This document shows, one piece after another, positions 1 through 7,238 of a DNA stretch of 20,966 nucleotides (positions within the stretch are counted from its first letter, which is position 1; the number at the start of each line of letters is the position of its first letter). Below the pieces are notes generated by a model, which was given only the letters and a program-made list of their open reading frames with translations, was not told the origin of the DNA and searched no databases. This stretch comes from Lysobacteraceae bacterium (GTDB lineage: Bacteria; Pseudomonadota; Gammaproteobacteria; DSM-19610). The stretch is from contig JAIVHA010000149.1 in the NCBI GenBank assembly GCA_020201295.1, positions 1 through 20,966 on the forward strand, given 5' to 3'. Made by a program: the position numbers and the translations under genes.

Positions 1-58
1 CCTTGGGATCATCGGTGGAGGGGCCCAGGGTGGCGACGATCTTGGTTCTTCTTTGCAT
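1..58 (-). CDS. pyk: Pyruvate kinase, first 19 codons (rest lies outside the window)
   Basis: Pyruvate kinase transfers phosphate from phosphoenolpyruvate to ADP in the last step of cytosolic glycolysis. Only the N-terminus is visible: the start at 58-56 gives MQRRTKIVATLGPSTDDPK, and the RRTKIVATLGPST stretch is the signature first beta strand of bacterial pyruvate kinases. A ribosome binding site (AGAGG on the minus strand, 63-67) sits four bases before the ATG, which fixes the start. It lies 53 bases after the pgk stop on the same strand and is probably the fourth gene of a tkt-gap-pgk-pyk operon; fba often follows in related bacteria, but that cannot be seen here. Confidence 0.88.
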   Translation of the reverse strand, partial: MQRRTKIVATLGPSTDDPK

Positions 59-77
59 ACAACCTCTGAACGCGAAA

Positions 78-95
78 CGGCACCCTTGGGTGCCG
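78..95. repeat. Short perfect hairpin between pgk and pyk
   Basis: CGGCACCC at 78-85 and GGGTGCCG at 88-95 form a perfect 8-bp stem with a two-base gap. There is no T-run after it on the minus strand, so it is not a standard intrinsic terminator. It could slow or process the transcript between pgk and pyk; that is inference. Confidence 0.4.
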
Positions 96-111
96 CCCGC
101 CTAGTGCCTGA

Positions 112-1293
112 TTATTTTTTGGCGCGTTCTTCCAGCATCGCCACGGCCGGAAGGGTCTTGCCTTCCAGAAACTCCAGGAAGGCGCCGCCGGCAGTGGAGA
201 TATAGGACACCTTGTCATAGATATCGTATTTCTGGATGGCGGCGATGGTGTCGCCACCACCCGCCAGGGAAAAGCCCTTTGCGTTGGCAATGGCCATGGC
301 CACGGTCTTCGTGCCGGCGCCAAACTGGTCGAATTCGAATACGCCCACCGGGCCGTTCCAGACGATGGTGCCGGCCTTGGCGATGATGTCCACCAGCTCC
401 TGTGCCGATTTCGGTCCGATGTCGAAAATCATGTCGTCATCGTTCACATCACCGGCATCCTTCAGCACCGCCGGCTCGTTCTCGTCAAACTTCTTGCCAC
501 ACACCACGTCGACGGCGATGGGAATGCTGGCACCGCGCCCCTTCATCTTCTCGATCAGCATCTGGGCGGTGGGCACCAGGTCGTCTTCGCAGAGGGACTT
601 GCCAACGTTCTTGCCGGTGGCCTTGAGGAAGGTGTTGGCGATGCCGCCGCCCACCACCATCTGGTCCACTTTTTCGGACAGGGCTTCCAACACCGTCAGC
701 TTGGTGGACACCTTCGAGCCACCGACAATGGCGACCATGGGACGGGCCGGGTTGGCCAGCGCCTTGTTCAGCGCATCCAGTTCCTCGGCCAGCAGCAGGC
801 CGGCGCAGGCCACGGGGGCGAACTTGCCGGCGCCATGGGTGGAGGCCTGGGCGCGGTGCGCGGTACCGAAGGCATCCATGACGAACACATCGCAAAGGGC
901 AGCGTACTGCTTTGACAGGTCTTCGTTATCCTTCTTCTCACCCTTGTTGAAGCGCACGTTTTCCAGCAACACCACTTCGCCGTCGGCCAGCTCAGGGGCC
1001 TTGGCGAGGTAGTCCTTCACCAGGCGCACGGTCTTGCCCAGCTTGCTGGACATAGTGTCGGCGATGGGGGCCAGTGAGTTCTCCTCGTCGACCAAGCCTT
1101 CCTCGGGACGGCCGCGATGGGACATGACCATCACCTTGGCACCGGCCTTTGCGCAGTGCTCGATGGTGGGCATGGAGGCGGTGATACGGGCATCGGAAGT
1201 GACCTTGCCGTTCTTGACGGGCACGTTCAGGTCGGCGCGGATCAAGACTCGCTTGCCGGCGAGATCGAGGTCGGTCAGCTTGATGAAAGACAT
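112..1293 (-). CDS. pgk: Phosphoglycerate kinase
   Basis: This enzyme interconverts 1,3-bisphosphoglycerate + ADP and 3-phosphoglycerate + ATP in glycolysis; in the Calvin cycle it runs in the ATP-consuming direction. The 393-residue protein has the usual bacterial length. Family marks seen: the substrate-binding RADLNVPV near residue 20, SHRGRP near residue 60, the VGGSKVSTK stretch in mid protein, GPVGVFEF, and the nucleotide-binding GGGDT near the C-terminus. An upstream in-frame ATG at 1335 would add 14 residues that do not resemble the family. The start at 1293 was chosen because the protein then begins MSFIKLTDLDL and has a GGGAG ribosome binding site about eight bases upstream. It lies between gap and pyk on the same strand. 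Confidence 0.97.
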   Translation of the reverse strand: MSFIKLTDLDLAGKRVLIRADLNVPVKNGKVTSDARITASMPTIEHCAKAGAKVMVMSHRGRPEEGLVDEENSLAPIADTMSSKLGKTVRLVKDYLAKAPELADGEVVLLENVRFNKGEKKDNEDLSKQYAALCDVFVMDAFGTAHRAQASTHGAGKFAPVACAGLLLAEELDALNKALANPARPMVAIVGGSKVSTKLTVLEALSEKVDQMVVGGGIANTFLKATGKNVGKSLCEDDLVPTAQMLIEKMKGRGASIPIAVDVVCGKKFDENEPAVLKDAGDVNDDDMIFDIGPKSAQELVDIIAKAGTIVWNGPVGVFEFDQFGAGTKTVAMAIANAKGFSLAGGGDTIAAIQKYDIYDKVSYISTAGGAFLEFLEGKTLPAVAMLEERAKK

Positions 1294-1372
1294 GGAAACA
1301 TCTCCCTGGATCGAATTTGAAAAATCATCTGGCAAACGAAATGGCTTGCCGGGTGATTCTCATTGAAATTCA

Positions 1373-1451
1373 GCCACGGAATCCACGGAAAAACACGGAA
1401 AGTCCCGAATCTTTCTTGGTTGCTTCCGTGTTTTTCCGTGGATTCCGTGGC
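1373..1451. repeat. Copy 1 of a CCACGGAA-type palindromic repeat (gap-pgk spacer)
   Basis: A 28-bp arm at 1373-1400 is repeated exactly in inverted orientation at 1424-1451, with a 23-base loop between. Each arm is itself built of repeated CACGGAA units (GCCACGGAATCCACGGAA then ACACGGAA). Related arms occur at 9607-9634, 9708-9736 and 14050-14078. No open reading frame lies inside. In RNA this would form a very stable hairpin between gap and pgk. Confidence 0.9.
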
Positions 1452-1460
1452 TAATTCAAC

Positions 1461-1485
1461 GGGGGCAGGTTTAAACCTGTCCCCG
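1461..1485. repeat. GGGGCAGGTTTAAACCTGTCCCC palindrome after gap
   Basis: A near-perfect palindrome centred on TTTAAA: GGGG-CAGGTTT faces AAACCTG-T-CCCC with one unpaired base. It begins 8 bases after the gap stop codon on the minus strand and is separate from the CCACGGAA hairpin beside it. On the minus strand it lacks a clean following T-run. From memory, similar GGGGACAGGTTT units are scattered repeats in other proteobacteria, but that was not searched. Confidence 0.7.
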
Positions 1486-1492
1486 ATTTTGC

Positions 1493-2494
1493 TTACTTGG
1501 CTACGTGCTGCACGAAGCGCAGCATGTTGCAGGTGTAGCCGTACTCGTTGTCGTACCAGGCGACAACCTTGACGAAGGTATCATCCAGGGCGATACCGGC
1601 CTCGGCATCGAAGATGGAGGACATATTGCAGCCGCGGAAATCGGTGGAGACCACCTTCTCGTCGGTGTAGCCCAGGGTCACGCTCAGCGGGCCGGACTCG
1701 GAAGCGGCCTTCATGGCGGCACAGATGTCCGCGTACTTGGCGCTCTTGTTCAGCTCGCAGGTCAGGTCGACCACGGATACATCGGAGGTGGGCACGCGGA
1801 AAGCCATGCCGGTCAGCTTGCCGTTCAGCTCGGGCAGCACCACGCCCACGGCCTTGGCGGCACCGGTGGAGGACGGGATGATGTTCTCCAAAATACCGCG
1901 GCCACCACGCCAGTCCTTCTGGGAAGGGCCGTCGACGGTCTTCTGGGTGGCGGTGGCGGCATGCACGGTGGTCATCAGGCCGCGCTTGATGCCCCAGTTG
2001 TCGTTCAGCACCTTGGCGACGGGCGCCAGGGCGTTGGTGGTGCAGGAGGCAGCGGAAGTGATGGCCTGGCCGGCATAGCTGTCGTGGTTCACACCGGGGA
2101 CGAACATGGGGGTACCGTCCTTGGAGGGCGCGGACATGACCACCTTCTTGGCGCCGGCGTCAATGTGCTTCTGGCAGGCCTCGGCAGTCAGGAAGAAGCC
2201 GGTGCACTCGATGACGATGTCGGCACCGACGTCGCCCCACTTCAGGTTGGCGGGGTCGCGCTCGGCGGTCAGGCGGATCTTGTTGCCGTTGACCACCAGG
2301 TTGTTGCCGTCAACCGCGATGTCGCCCTGGAAATTGCCGTGTACGGAATCGTACTTGAGCATGTAGGCCAGGTAATCAGCATCCAGCAGGTCGTTGATAC
2401 CGACCACCTGGATGTCCTTGAACTCTTTGCTGATCGCGCGGAAGGCCATGCGGCCGATGCGGCCAAAACCATTGATACCGACTTTAATTGCCAT
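1493..2494 (-). CDS. gap: Glyceraldehyde-3-phosphate dehydrogenase, type I
   Basis: Oxidises and phosphorylates glyceraldehyde-3-phosphate to 1,3-bisphosphoglycerate using NAD; runs in reverse in the Calvin cycle. The 333-residue product has full family length. Seen: the dinucleotide-binding INGFGRIGR at residues 7-15, Asp35 (GIND) which in this family favours NAD over NADP, the catalytic Cys151 in SAASCTTN and its partner His178 in TTVHAATATQ, and the C-terminal WYDNEYGY. The active-site motif reads SAASCTTN where SNASCTTN is more common, a minor variation. A GGAGAG ribosome binding site precedes the ATG by about seven bases. It follows tkt with an 83-base gap and precedes pgk, both on the same strand. 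Confidence 0.98.
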   Translation of the reverse strand: MAIKVGINGFGRIGRMAFRAISKEFKDIQVVGINDLLDADYLAYMLKYDSVHGNFQGDIAVDGNNLVVNGNKIRLTAERDPANLKWGDVGADIVIECTGFFLTAEACQKHIDAGAKKVVMSAPSKDGTPMFVPGVNHDSYAGQAITSAASCTTNALAPVAKVLNDNWGIKRGLMTTVHAATATQKTVDGPSQKDWRGGRGILENIIPSSTGAAKAVGVVLPELNGKLTGMAFRVPTSDVSVVDLTCELNKSAKYADICAAMKAASESGPLSVTLGYTDEKVVSTDFRGCNMSSIFDAEAGIALDDTFVKVVAWYDNEYGYTCNMLRFVQHVAK

Positions 2495-2577
2495 GTTTTT
2501 CTCTCCGTCTTTCTAGATATGAACTGTTGGTATGCGAGCAAGCAATCCGCTCCCTCATCCGGCGCTGCGCGCCCTTC

Positions 2578-4566
2578 TTAGAGTACCGACTCCACGGCCT
2601 TGACCACGTTTTCCACGGTGAAGCCGAAATACTTGAACAGCTCGCCGGCAGGCGCGGATTCACCGAATCGGTCGATGCCCACGATCTTGCCCTTGAGACC
2701 GGCGTATTTGTACCAGCCGCCGGTGACGCCGGCTTCCACCACCACGCGTGCGGTGACGTCGGAGGGGAGCACGGATTCCTTGTAGGCCTCGTCCTGGGCA
2801 TCGAAGACGGTGGTGGAGGGCATGGAGACCACGCGGATCTTCTTGCCGGACAGCTTGTCCGCCGCACCCATGGCCAGCCCGACTTCGGATCCGGTGGCGA
2901 TAATGATGGCGTCGGGGGTGCCGTCGCAATCCTTCAGCACGTAGCCGCCACGGGTGATAGCCTTGAGCTGCTCGGCGCTGCGGTTCTGGTGATCCAGGTT
3001 CTGACGCGAAAAGATCAGCGCGCTGGGGCCGTCACGGCGCTCGATGGCGGCCTTCCAGGCCACGGCGGATTCCACCGCGTCACAGGGACGCCATACATCC
3101 ATATTGGGGATCATGCGCAGGGTGGCGGTCTGCTCGACGGGCTGGTGGGTAGGGCCATCCTCGCCCAGGCCGATGGAGTCATGGGTATAGACGAAGATGC
3201 TCTGGATCTTCATCAGCGCCGCCATGCGCAGGGCGTTACGGGCGTATTCCGAGAACATCAGGAAGGTGGCGCCGTAGGGGATGAATCCACCATGCAGGGA
3301 AATGCCGTTCATGATGGCGGACATGCCAAACTCGCGTACGCCGTAGTAGATGTAGTTGCCATCGGAAACGGTGTTGGACAGGCCCTTGCAACCGGACCAG
3401 ATGGTCAGGTTGGAACCCGCCAGGTCGGCGGAGCCGCCCAGGAACTCGGGCAGCAGCGGGCCGAAGCCATTCAGAGCGTTCTGCGAGGCCTTGCGGGAGG
3501 CGATGGTCTCGGCCTTCTCGTTCACCGCATCGATGTACTTGCTGGCATCGGCTTCCCAGTTGGCGGGCAACTCGCCCTTCATGCGCCGCTCGAACTCGGC
3601 GGCCAGATCGGGGTGGGCGGCCTGGTAGGCGGCGAACTTGTCGTTCCAGTGCTGCTCGGCCTCGGCGCCCTTGGCCTTGGCGTCCCAGCCGGCATAGATC
3701 TCGTCCGGAACCTCGAAGGGGGCATGTTTCCAACCCAGGTTCTCGCGGGTGGCCTTGATTTCATCATCACCCAGCGGGGCGCCGTGGCAGTCATGGCTTC
3801 CGCACAGGTTGGGGGCACCATAGCCGATCACGGTCTTGGTGCAGACCAGGGTGGGCTTGTCGTTGACGCTCTTGGCTTCACGGATGGCCTTTTCGATGGC
3901 TTCCGGGTCATGACCGTCCACACCACGCACCACGTGCCAGCCATAGGCCTCGAAGCGCTTGGGCGTGTCATCGGTGAACCAGCCTTCCACGTGGCCGTCG
4001 ATGGAGATGCCATTGTCGTCCCAGAAGGCGATCAGCTTGCCCAGGCCCAGGGTGCCGGCCAGGGAGCAGGACTCGTGGGAGATGCCTTCCATCATGCAGC
4101 CGTCGCCCATGAACACGTAGGTGTAATGATCGACGATGTGGTGGCCGTCACGGTTGAACTGGCCGGCCAGCGCCTTTTCGGCAATGGCCATGCCGACGGC
4201 GTTGGTGATGCCCTGGCCCAGGGGGCCGGTGGTGGTTTCCACGCCGGGGGCGTAACCGTATTCGGGATGGCCGGGGGTTCTGGAGTGCAGCTGGCGGAAG
4301 TTCTTCAGCTCTTCCATGGGCAGGTCGTAGCCCGTCAGGTGCAGCAGGGAGTAGATGAGCATGGAGCCATGGCCGTTGGACAGGACGAAACGGTCGCGGT
4401 CGAACCACTTGGGGTTGTTGGGGTTGTGCTTGAGGAAGCCGTTCCACAGTACCTCGGCGATGTCCGCCATTCCCATGGGGGCGCCCGGATGACCGGACTT
4501 TGCCTTTTGCACCGCATCCATGCTCAGGGCACGAATGGCATTGGCGAGTTCTTTACGCGAGGGCAT
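2578..4566 (-). CDS. tkt: Transketolase
   Basis: Thiamine-diphosphate enzyme that moves two-carbon ketol units between sugar phosphates in the pentose phosphate pathway and Calvin cycle. At 662 residues it matches E. coli TktA in size. Seen: SGHPGAPMG with His26, SNGHGS near residue 63, the diphosphate/Mg binding motif running from GDG (154-156) to Asn185, and SIGLGEDGPTHQPVEQ in the pyrimidine domain. The start is supported by an AGGAGAG ribosome binding site just before the ATG at 4566. It is the first gene of the minus-strand carbon cluster. The tkt-gap-pgk order is common both in Calvin-cycle (cbb) clusters and in heterotrophic gammaproteobacteria, so it does not by itself prove CO2 fixation. 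Confidence 0.98.
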   Translation of the reverse strand: MPSRKELANAIRALSMDAVQKAKSGHPGAPMGMADIAEVLWNGFLKHNPNNPKWFDRDRFVLSNGHGSMLIYSLLHLTGYDLPMEELKNFRQLHSRTPGHPEYGYAPGVETTTGPLGQGITNAVGMAIAEKALAGQFNRDGHHIVDHYTYVFMGDGCMMEGISHESCSLAGTLGLGKLIAFWDDNGISIDGHVEGWFTDDTPKRFEAYGWHVVRGVDGHDPEAIEKAIREAKSVNDKPTLVCTKTVIGYGAPNLCGSHDCHGAPLGDDEIKATRENLGWKHAPFEVPDEIYAGWDAKAKGAEAEQHWNDKFAAYQAAHPDLAAEFERRMKGELPANWEADASKYIDAVNEKAETIASRKASQNALNGFGPLLPEFLGGSADLAGSNLTIWSGCKGLSNTVSDGNYIYYGVREFGMSAIMNGISLHGGFIPYGATFLMFSEYARNALRMAALMKIQSIFVYTHDSIGLGEDGPTHQPVEQTATLRMIPNMDVWRPCDAVESAVAWKAAIERRDGPSALIFSRQNLDHQNRSAEQLKAITRGGYVLKDCDGTPDAIIIATGSEVGLAMGAADKLSGKKIRVVSMPSTTVFDAQDEAYKESVLPSDVTARVVVEAGVTGGWYKYAGLKGKIVGIDRFGESAPAGELFKYFGFTVENVVKAVESVL

Positions 4567-5027
4567 TGATCTCTCCTGCTATATGAATATTGAAACCGGA
4601 CACCCGTGACCTAAAACCATCGGGGGTAGCGTGCACCGTGGCGCCGCGCCGAATTCTTGCGTTTGGATTCCGCCCGCAGACTGGTGAAACCCGGCGGCAG
4701 GGCCCGGGGCTGGCGGTCTTCCGGAATGCAGACTTCGGAACCTGTCTCTCTGGGGAAAAACCGGGGAATACACAGCCCCCGAATCACCGAGCGCGCCATT
4801 CTCCACCAGATGCCCCCCAGGGGCAAGACCGACGGAAACCCGGCATTCCGGACCCTTCGATCGACACCCGCTGGATTCGTCCCGCGCGAGATCGTCGGGG
4901 CACAGAGTTAACACATTGTTTTTCTAATAAATCTATTCACTACCGGGACCAGGGCCAGTCCGCACCGGCCAAGGCCGAGCATCGAACGTATTTATAGGGG
5001 GATCGAAGAAACCCGGTCAGAAGGTGC
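4567..5027. other. 461-base gene-free stretch; probable leader and promoter region of the tkt operon
   Basis: No convincing gene was found. A 111-codon frame at 4579-4914 on the minus strand has no recognisable motif and a composition like random GC-rich sequence. A clearly AT-rich island at about 4909-4942 (TTAACACATTGTTTTTCTAA and following) stands out from GC-rich surroundings and is the best place to look for a minus-strand promoter or activator site. If so, the tkt transcript would carry a leader of about 340 bases. No known riboswitch pattern was recognised, and no clear terminator for the thioredoxin-fold gene was seen. Confidence 0.4.
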
Positions 5028-5591
5028 TCAGGCGCCCTCTTCTTTCCACTTGATGGAGCAACCGATGCTGGGGATCTGCTCCGCCGGTCCCCGCCCGCTA
5101 CGGGCGACCTCGGCCATGGCCTCGTACAGGTCGCGGCGCACGTCCGCCGGCGCGGCCTCCTTGCGGCTGGCGTCCAGGCGCCCGCGGTACTGCAGCTCCA
5201 GGTCGGCGTTATAACCGAAGAAGTCCGGCGTACACACGGCCCCGTAGGCCTTGGCCACCGCCTGGCTTTCATCTAATAGGTAGGGGAAGGGGAAATCGAA
5301 CTCCTCGGCGACCTTCTTCATGTTGTCGAAGGAATCTTCCGGGTAGTCGCTCGGGTCGTTGGACATGATGGCCACGCTGTTGATCCCCATGGCCTTCAGG
5401 TCGCGCGCATCGCGCACGATGCGGTCGCGAACCGCCTTCACATAGGGGCAATGGTTACAGATGAACATCACCAGCAGGCCCTTCTCTCCCTGGCAGTCGG
5501 CCAGGGTCCAGGTCTTGCCATCCACCCCGGGCAGGGCAAAATCCACGGCCGGGCGCCCGAAATCACATACCGGGGTCTCCAGACTCACCAT
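5028..5591 (-). CDS. Thioredoxin-fold redox protein (AhpC/TSA-like family)
   Basis: A 187-residue cytosolic protein of the thioredoxin-like superfamily. After a short beta-hairpin region (FALPGVDGKTWTLAD, typical of AhpC/TSA and redoxin proteins) comes LLVMFICNHCPYV, placing a CNHC redox pair at Cys45 and Cys48 at the end of the first thioredoxin beta strand. A further cysteine in GAVCTPDFF (Cys120) occupies the cis-proline region, and the C-terminus ends with SIGCSIKWK. This pattern is typical of a conserved but little-studied thioredoxin-family group; the substrate is unknown. No signal peptide was seen. The start at 5591 is preferred over an upstream in-frame start at 5672 because a strong GGAGG sits seven bases before it and the extra 27 residues look non-coding. 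It is divergent from metK. Confidence 0.85.
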   Translation of the reverse strand: MVSLETPVCDFGRPAVDFALPGVDGKTWTLADCQGEKGLLVMFICNHCPYVKAVRDRIVRDARDLKAMGINSVAIMSNDPSDYPEDSFDNMKKVAEEFDFPFPYLLDESQAVAKAYGAVCTPDFFGYNADLELQYRGRLDASRKEAAPADVRRDLYEAMAEVARSGRGPAEQIPSIGCSIKWKEEGA

Positions 5592-5819
5592 CACACACCT
5601 CCCATCTTGCGGATTGATAATCGGGCCGCATGATACACCCGGCTCCGGGGGCTTAATCCACACCAGCACCATTGAAAAGGTGGAATACGCACCCGCAAAC
5701 CCGGTACACTTCGTGGCTCAGCACAGTCGGCCACGGACCAATCAGGCGTCCCCGGTCGGCACAGCAAGCGCTGCCACAACCCCCTAAACCTTATTAACTA
5801 CCTGAAAGAACACAAAAAT
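5592..5819. other. Divergent spacer between the thioredoxin-fold gene and metK
   Basis: This 228-base stretch must contain the start signals for metK to the right and for the thioredoxin-fold gene to the left. No SAM riboswitch pattern was recognised in front of metK, and the metK ribosome binding site is weak (GAAAGA in an A-rich leader). No clear sigma-70 promoter could be assigned by eye. Confidence 0.4.
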
Positions 5820-6983
5820 ATGAGCAAGACCCACCTGTTCACCTCCGAATCCGTCTCCGAGGGCCATCCGGACAAGATGGCGGACCAGATCTCCGACGCC
5901 ATCCTCGACGCCATCATCGACCAGGATCTGCACGCCCGCGTGGCCTGCGAGACCCTGACCAAGACCGGCATGGTGGTGCTGGCCGGTGAAATCACCACCC
6001 AGGCCAAGGGCATCGAATTCGAGAACATCGTGCGCGAGGTGGTCTGCGACATCGGCTACACCAGTTCCGACATGGGCTTCGACGGCAAGACCTGCGCCGT
6101 ACTCAATGCCCTCGGCCAGCAGTCCCCCGACATCAACCAGGGTGTGGACCGTGGCGACCGCGAATCCCAGGGCGCCGGCGACCAGGGCCTGATGTTCGGC
6201 TACGCCACCAACGAGACCGACGTGCTGATGCCCGCCCCCATCACCTACGCCCACCGGCTGGTGCGGCGCCAGGCCGAGGTACGCAAGAACGGTGAGCTGC
6301 CCTGGCTGCGTCCCGACGCCAAGTCCCAGGTTACCTTCCGCTACGAGGATGGCAAGCCGGTGGCCTGTGATGCCGTGGTGCTGTCCACCCAGCATGCGCC
6401 GGAGATTTCCCAGAGCGACCTGCACGACGCGGTCATGGACATGATCATCAAGCCGATCCTGCCCGCCGAATGGTTGCACAAGGACACCCGCATCCACATC
6501 AACCCCACGGGCAAGTTCGTCATCGGCGGCCCCATGGGCGACTGCGGCCTGACCGGGCGCAAGATCATCGTCGACACCTACGGCGGCATGGCGCGCCACG
6601 GTGGCGGCGCCTTCTCGGGCAAGGATCCGTCCAAGGTGGACCGCTCCGCCGCCTATGCGGGCCGCTACGTGGCCAAGAACATCGTCGCCGCCGGCCTGGC
6701 CGAGCGCTGCGAGATCCAGATATCCTACGCCATCGGCGTGGCCGAACCGACCTCCATCAGCATCGAGACCTTCGGCAGCAACCAGGTCGACGAGGCCCTG
6801 ATCGTGAAACTGGTGCGCGAACATTTCGACCTGCGCCCCTGGGGCATCATCACCGCCCTCGACCTGCTGCGCCCCATTTACCGCAACACCGCCAGCTACG
6901 GCCACTTCGGCCGCGAGGACCTGGACCTGCCCTGGGAGCGGACCGACAAGGCCGCCATCCTCCGGGAGGGTGCGGGACTGTAA
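5820..6983 (+). CDS. metK: S-adenosylmethionine synthetase
   Basis: Makes S-adenosylmethionine from methionine and ATP, the methyl donor of the cell, releasing phosphate and diphosphate. The 387-residue protein is the normal bacterial length (E. coli 384). Seen: GHPDK at residues 15-19 with the ATP-binding histidine, the GAGDQGLMFGYA signature of the first family pattern in the first third, and GGGAFSGKDPSKVDRS, the glycine-rich second signature. The C-terminal FGRED...LPWE region is also typical. It starts the plus-strand methyl-cycle block: ahcY follows after a 255-base spacer with its own riboswitch, so the two genes can be controlled separately. Confidence 0.98.
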   Translation: MSKTHLFTSESVSEGHPDKMADQISDAILDAIIDQDLHARVACETLTKTGMVVLAGEITTQAKGIEFENIVREVVCDIGYTSSDMGFDGKTCAVLNALGQQSPDINQGVDRGDRESQGAGDQGLMFGYATNETDVLMPAPITYAHRLVRRQAEVRKNGELPWLRPDAKSQVTFRYEDGKPVACDAVVLSTQHAPEISQSDLHDAVMDMIIKPILPAEWLHKDTRIHINPTGKFVIGGPMGDCGLTGRKIIVDTYGGMARHGGGAFSGKDPSKVDRSAAYAGRYVAKNIVAAGLAERCEIQISYAIGVAEPTSISIETFGSNQVDEALIVKLVREHFDLRPWGIITALDLLRPIYRNTASYGHFGREDLDLPWERTDKAAILREGAGL

Positions 6984-6993
6984 CACTGTCCCT

Positions 6994-7060
6994 TGTAGGA
7001 GCGGCCTCTGGCCGCGAACCGTTGTGGCAAACCCGTTCGCGGCCGAAGGCCGCTCCTACA
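6994..7060. repeat. REP-type inverted doublet (TGTAGGAGCGGCC family)
   Basis: A 26-base unit at 6994-7019 is repeated inverted at 7035-7060 with two differences at its centre. Each unit is itself a hairpin: GCGGCC, three bases, GGCCGC. Two back-to-back REP hairpins of this kind are the classical BIME arrangement known from Pseudomonas and other gammaproteobacteria. It starts 11 bases after the metK stop codon. It may protect the metK transcript 3' end; it lacks the T-run of an intrinsic terminator. Confidence 0.9.
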
Positions 7061-7145
7061 GGCGAGACCACGGGCCGTGTAAGGCTCGACCGCCGCGATG
7101 ATCCGCACAGCATGCGTCATTGCGGTGAACAAGATTTTTTAACCG

Positions 7146-7232
7146 CCCCGAGGAGCGTTGCAACAGGAGCAATCCTGCCAGGCTCGGGGACGGGACCATC
7201 CACAACGGCGCTCACCTGCTTATAAAGAGGTG
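7146..7232 (+). promoter_or_regulatory. S-adenosylhomocysteine (SAH) riboswitch controlling ahcY
   Basis: The layout matches the SAH riboswitch class. P1 is CCCCGAG at 7146-7152 with CTCGGGG at 7183-7189. The conserved core GGAGCGTTGCAACAGG begins at 7152. The P2 hairpin is CAGGA (7164-7168) with TCCTG (7173-7177). The pseudoknot pairs GAGCGTTG (7153-7160) with CAACG...CGCTC (7203-7213). Downstream, CACCT at 7213-7217 can pair with AGGTG at 7228-7232, hiding the ahcY ribosome binding site. C7213 is shared by the pseudoknot and this hairpin, so ligand binding should free the ribosome site and raise AhcY output, as known for this class. The mechanism here is inferred from pairing, not measured. 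Confidence 0.93.
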
Positions 7233-7238
7233 TATGTA

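Noticed and set aside
1373..1451. CCACGGAA repeats considered as a small CRISPR array
   Set aside because: Units are 7-8 bases arranged as one palindrome, without regular 30-40 base spacers or cas genes.
2488..4569. Long plus-strand frame of 693 codons opposite tkt
   Set aside because: It mirrors the transketolase gene in GC-rich sequence and is rich in Gly, Val, Ala and His with no family motif; the tkt frame is unmistakable.
4579..4914. 111-codon minus-strand frame upstream of tkt
   Set aside because: No recognisable motif, no good ribosome site, composition like random GC-rich sequence.
5640..5780. tRNA-like look on the minus strand of the metK upstream spacer (translation contains LRVRIPPF, often seen over tRNA 3' ends)
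   Set aside because: No consistent acceptor stem, no GGTTCGAATCC-type T-arm and no anticodon loop could be laid out.
7158..7238. Upstream extension of ahcY by 27 codons
   Set aside because: It translates the SAH riboswitch core; the ATG at 7239 has the ribosome site and the family-typical N-terminus.
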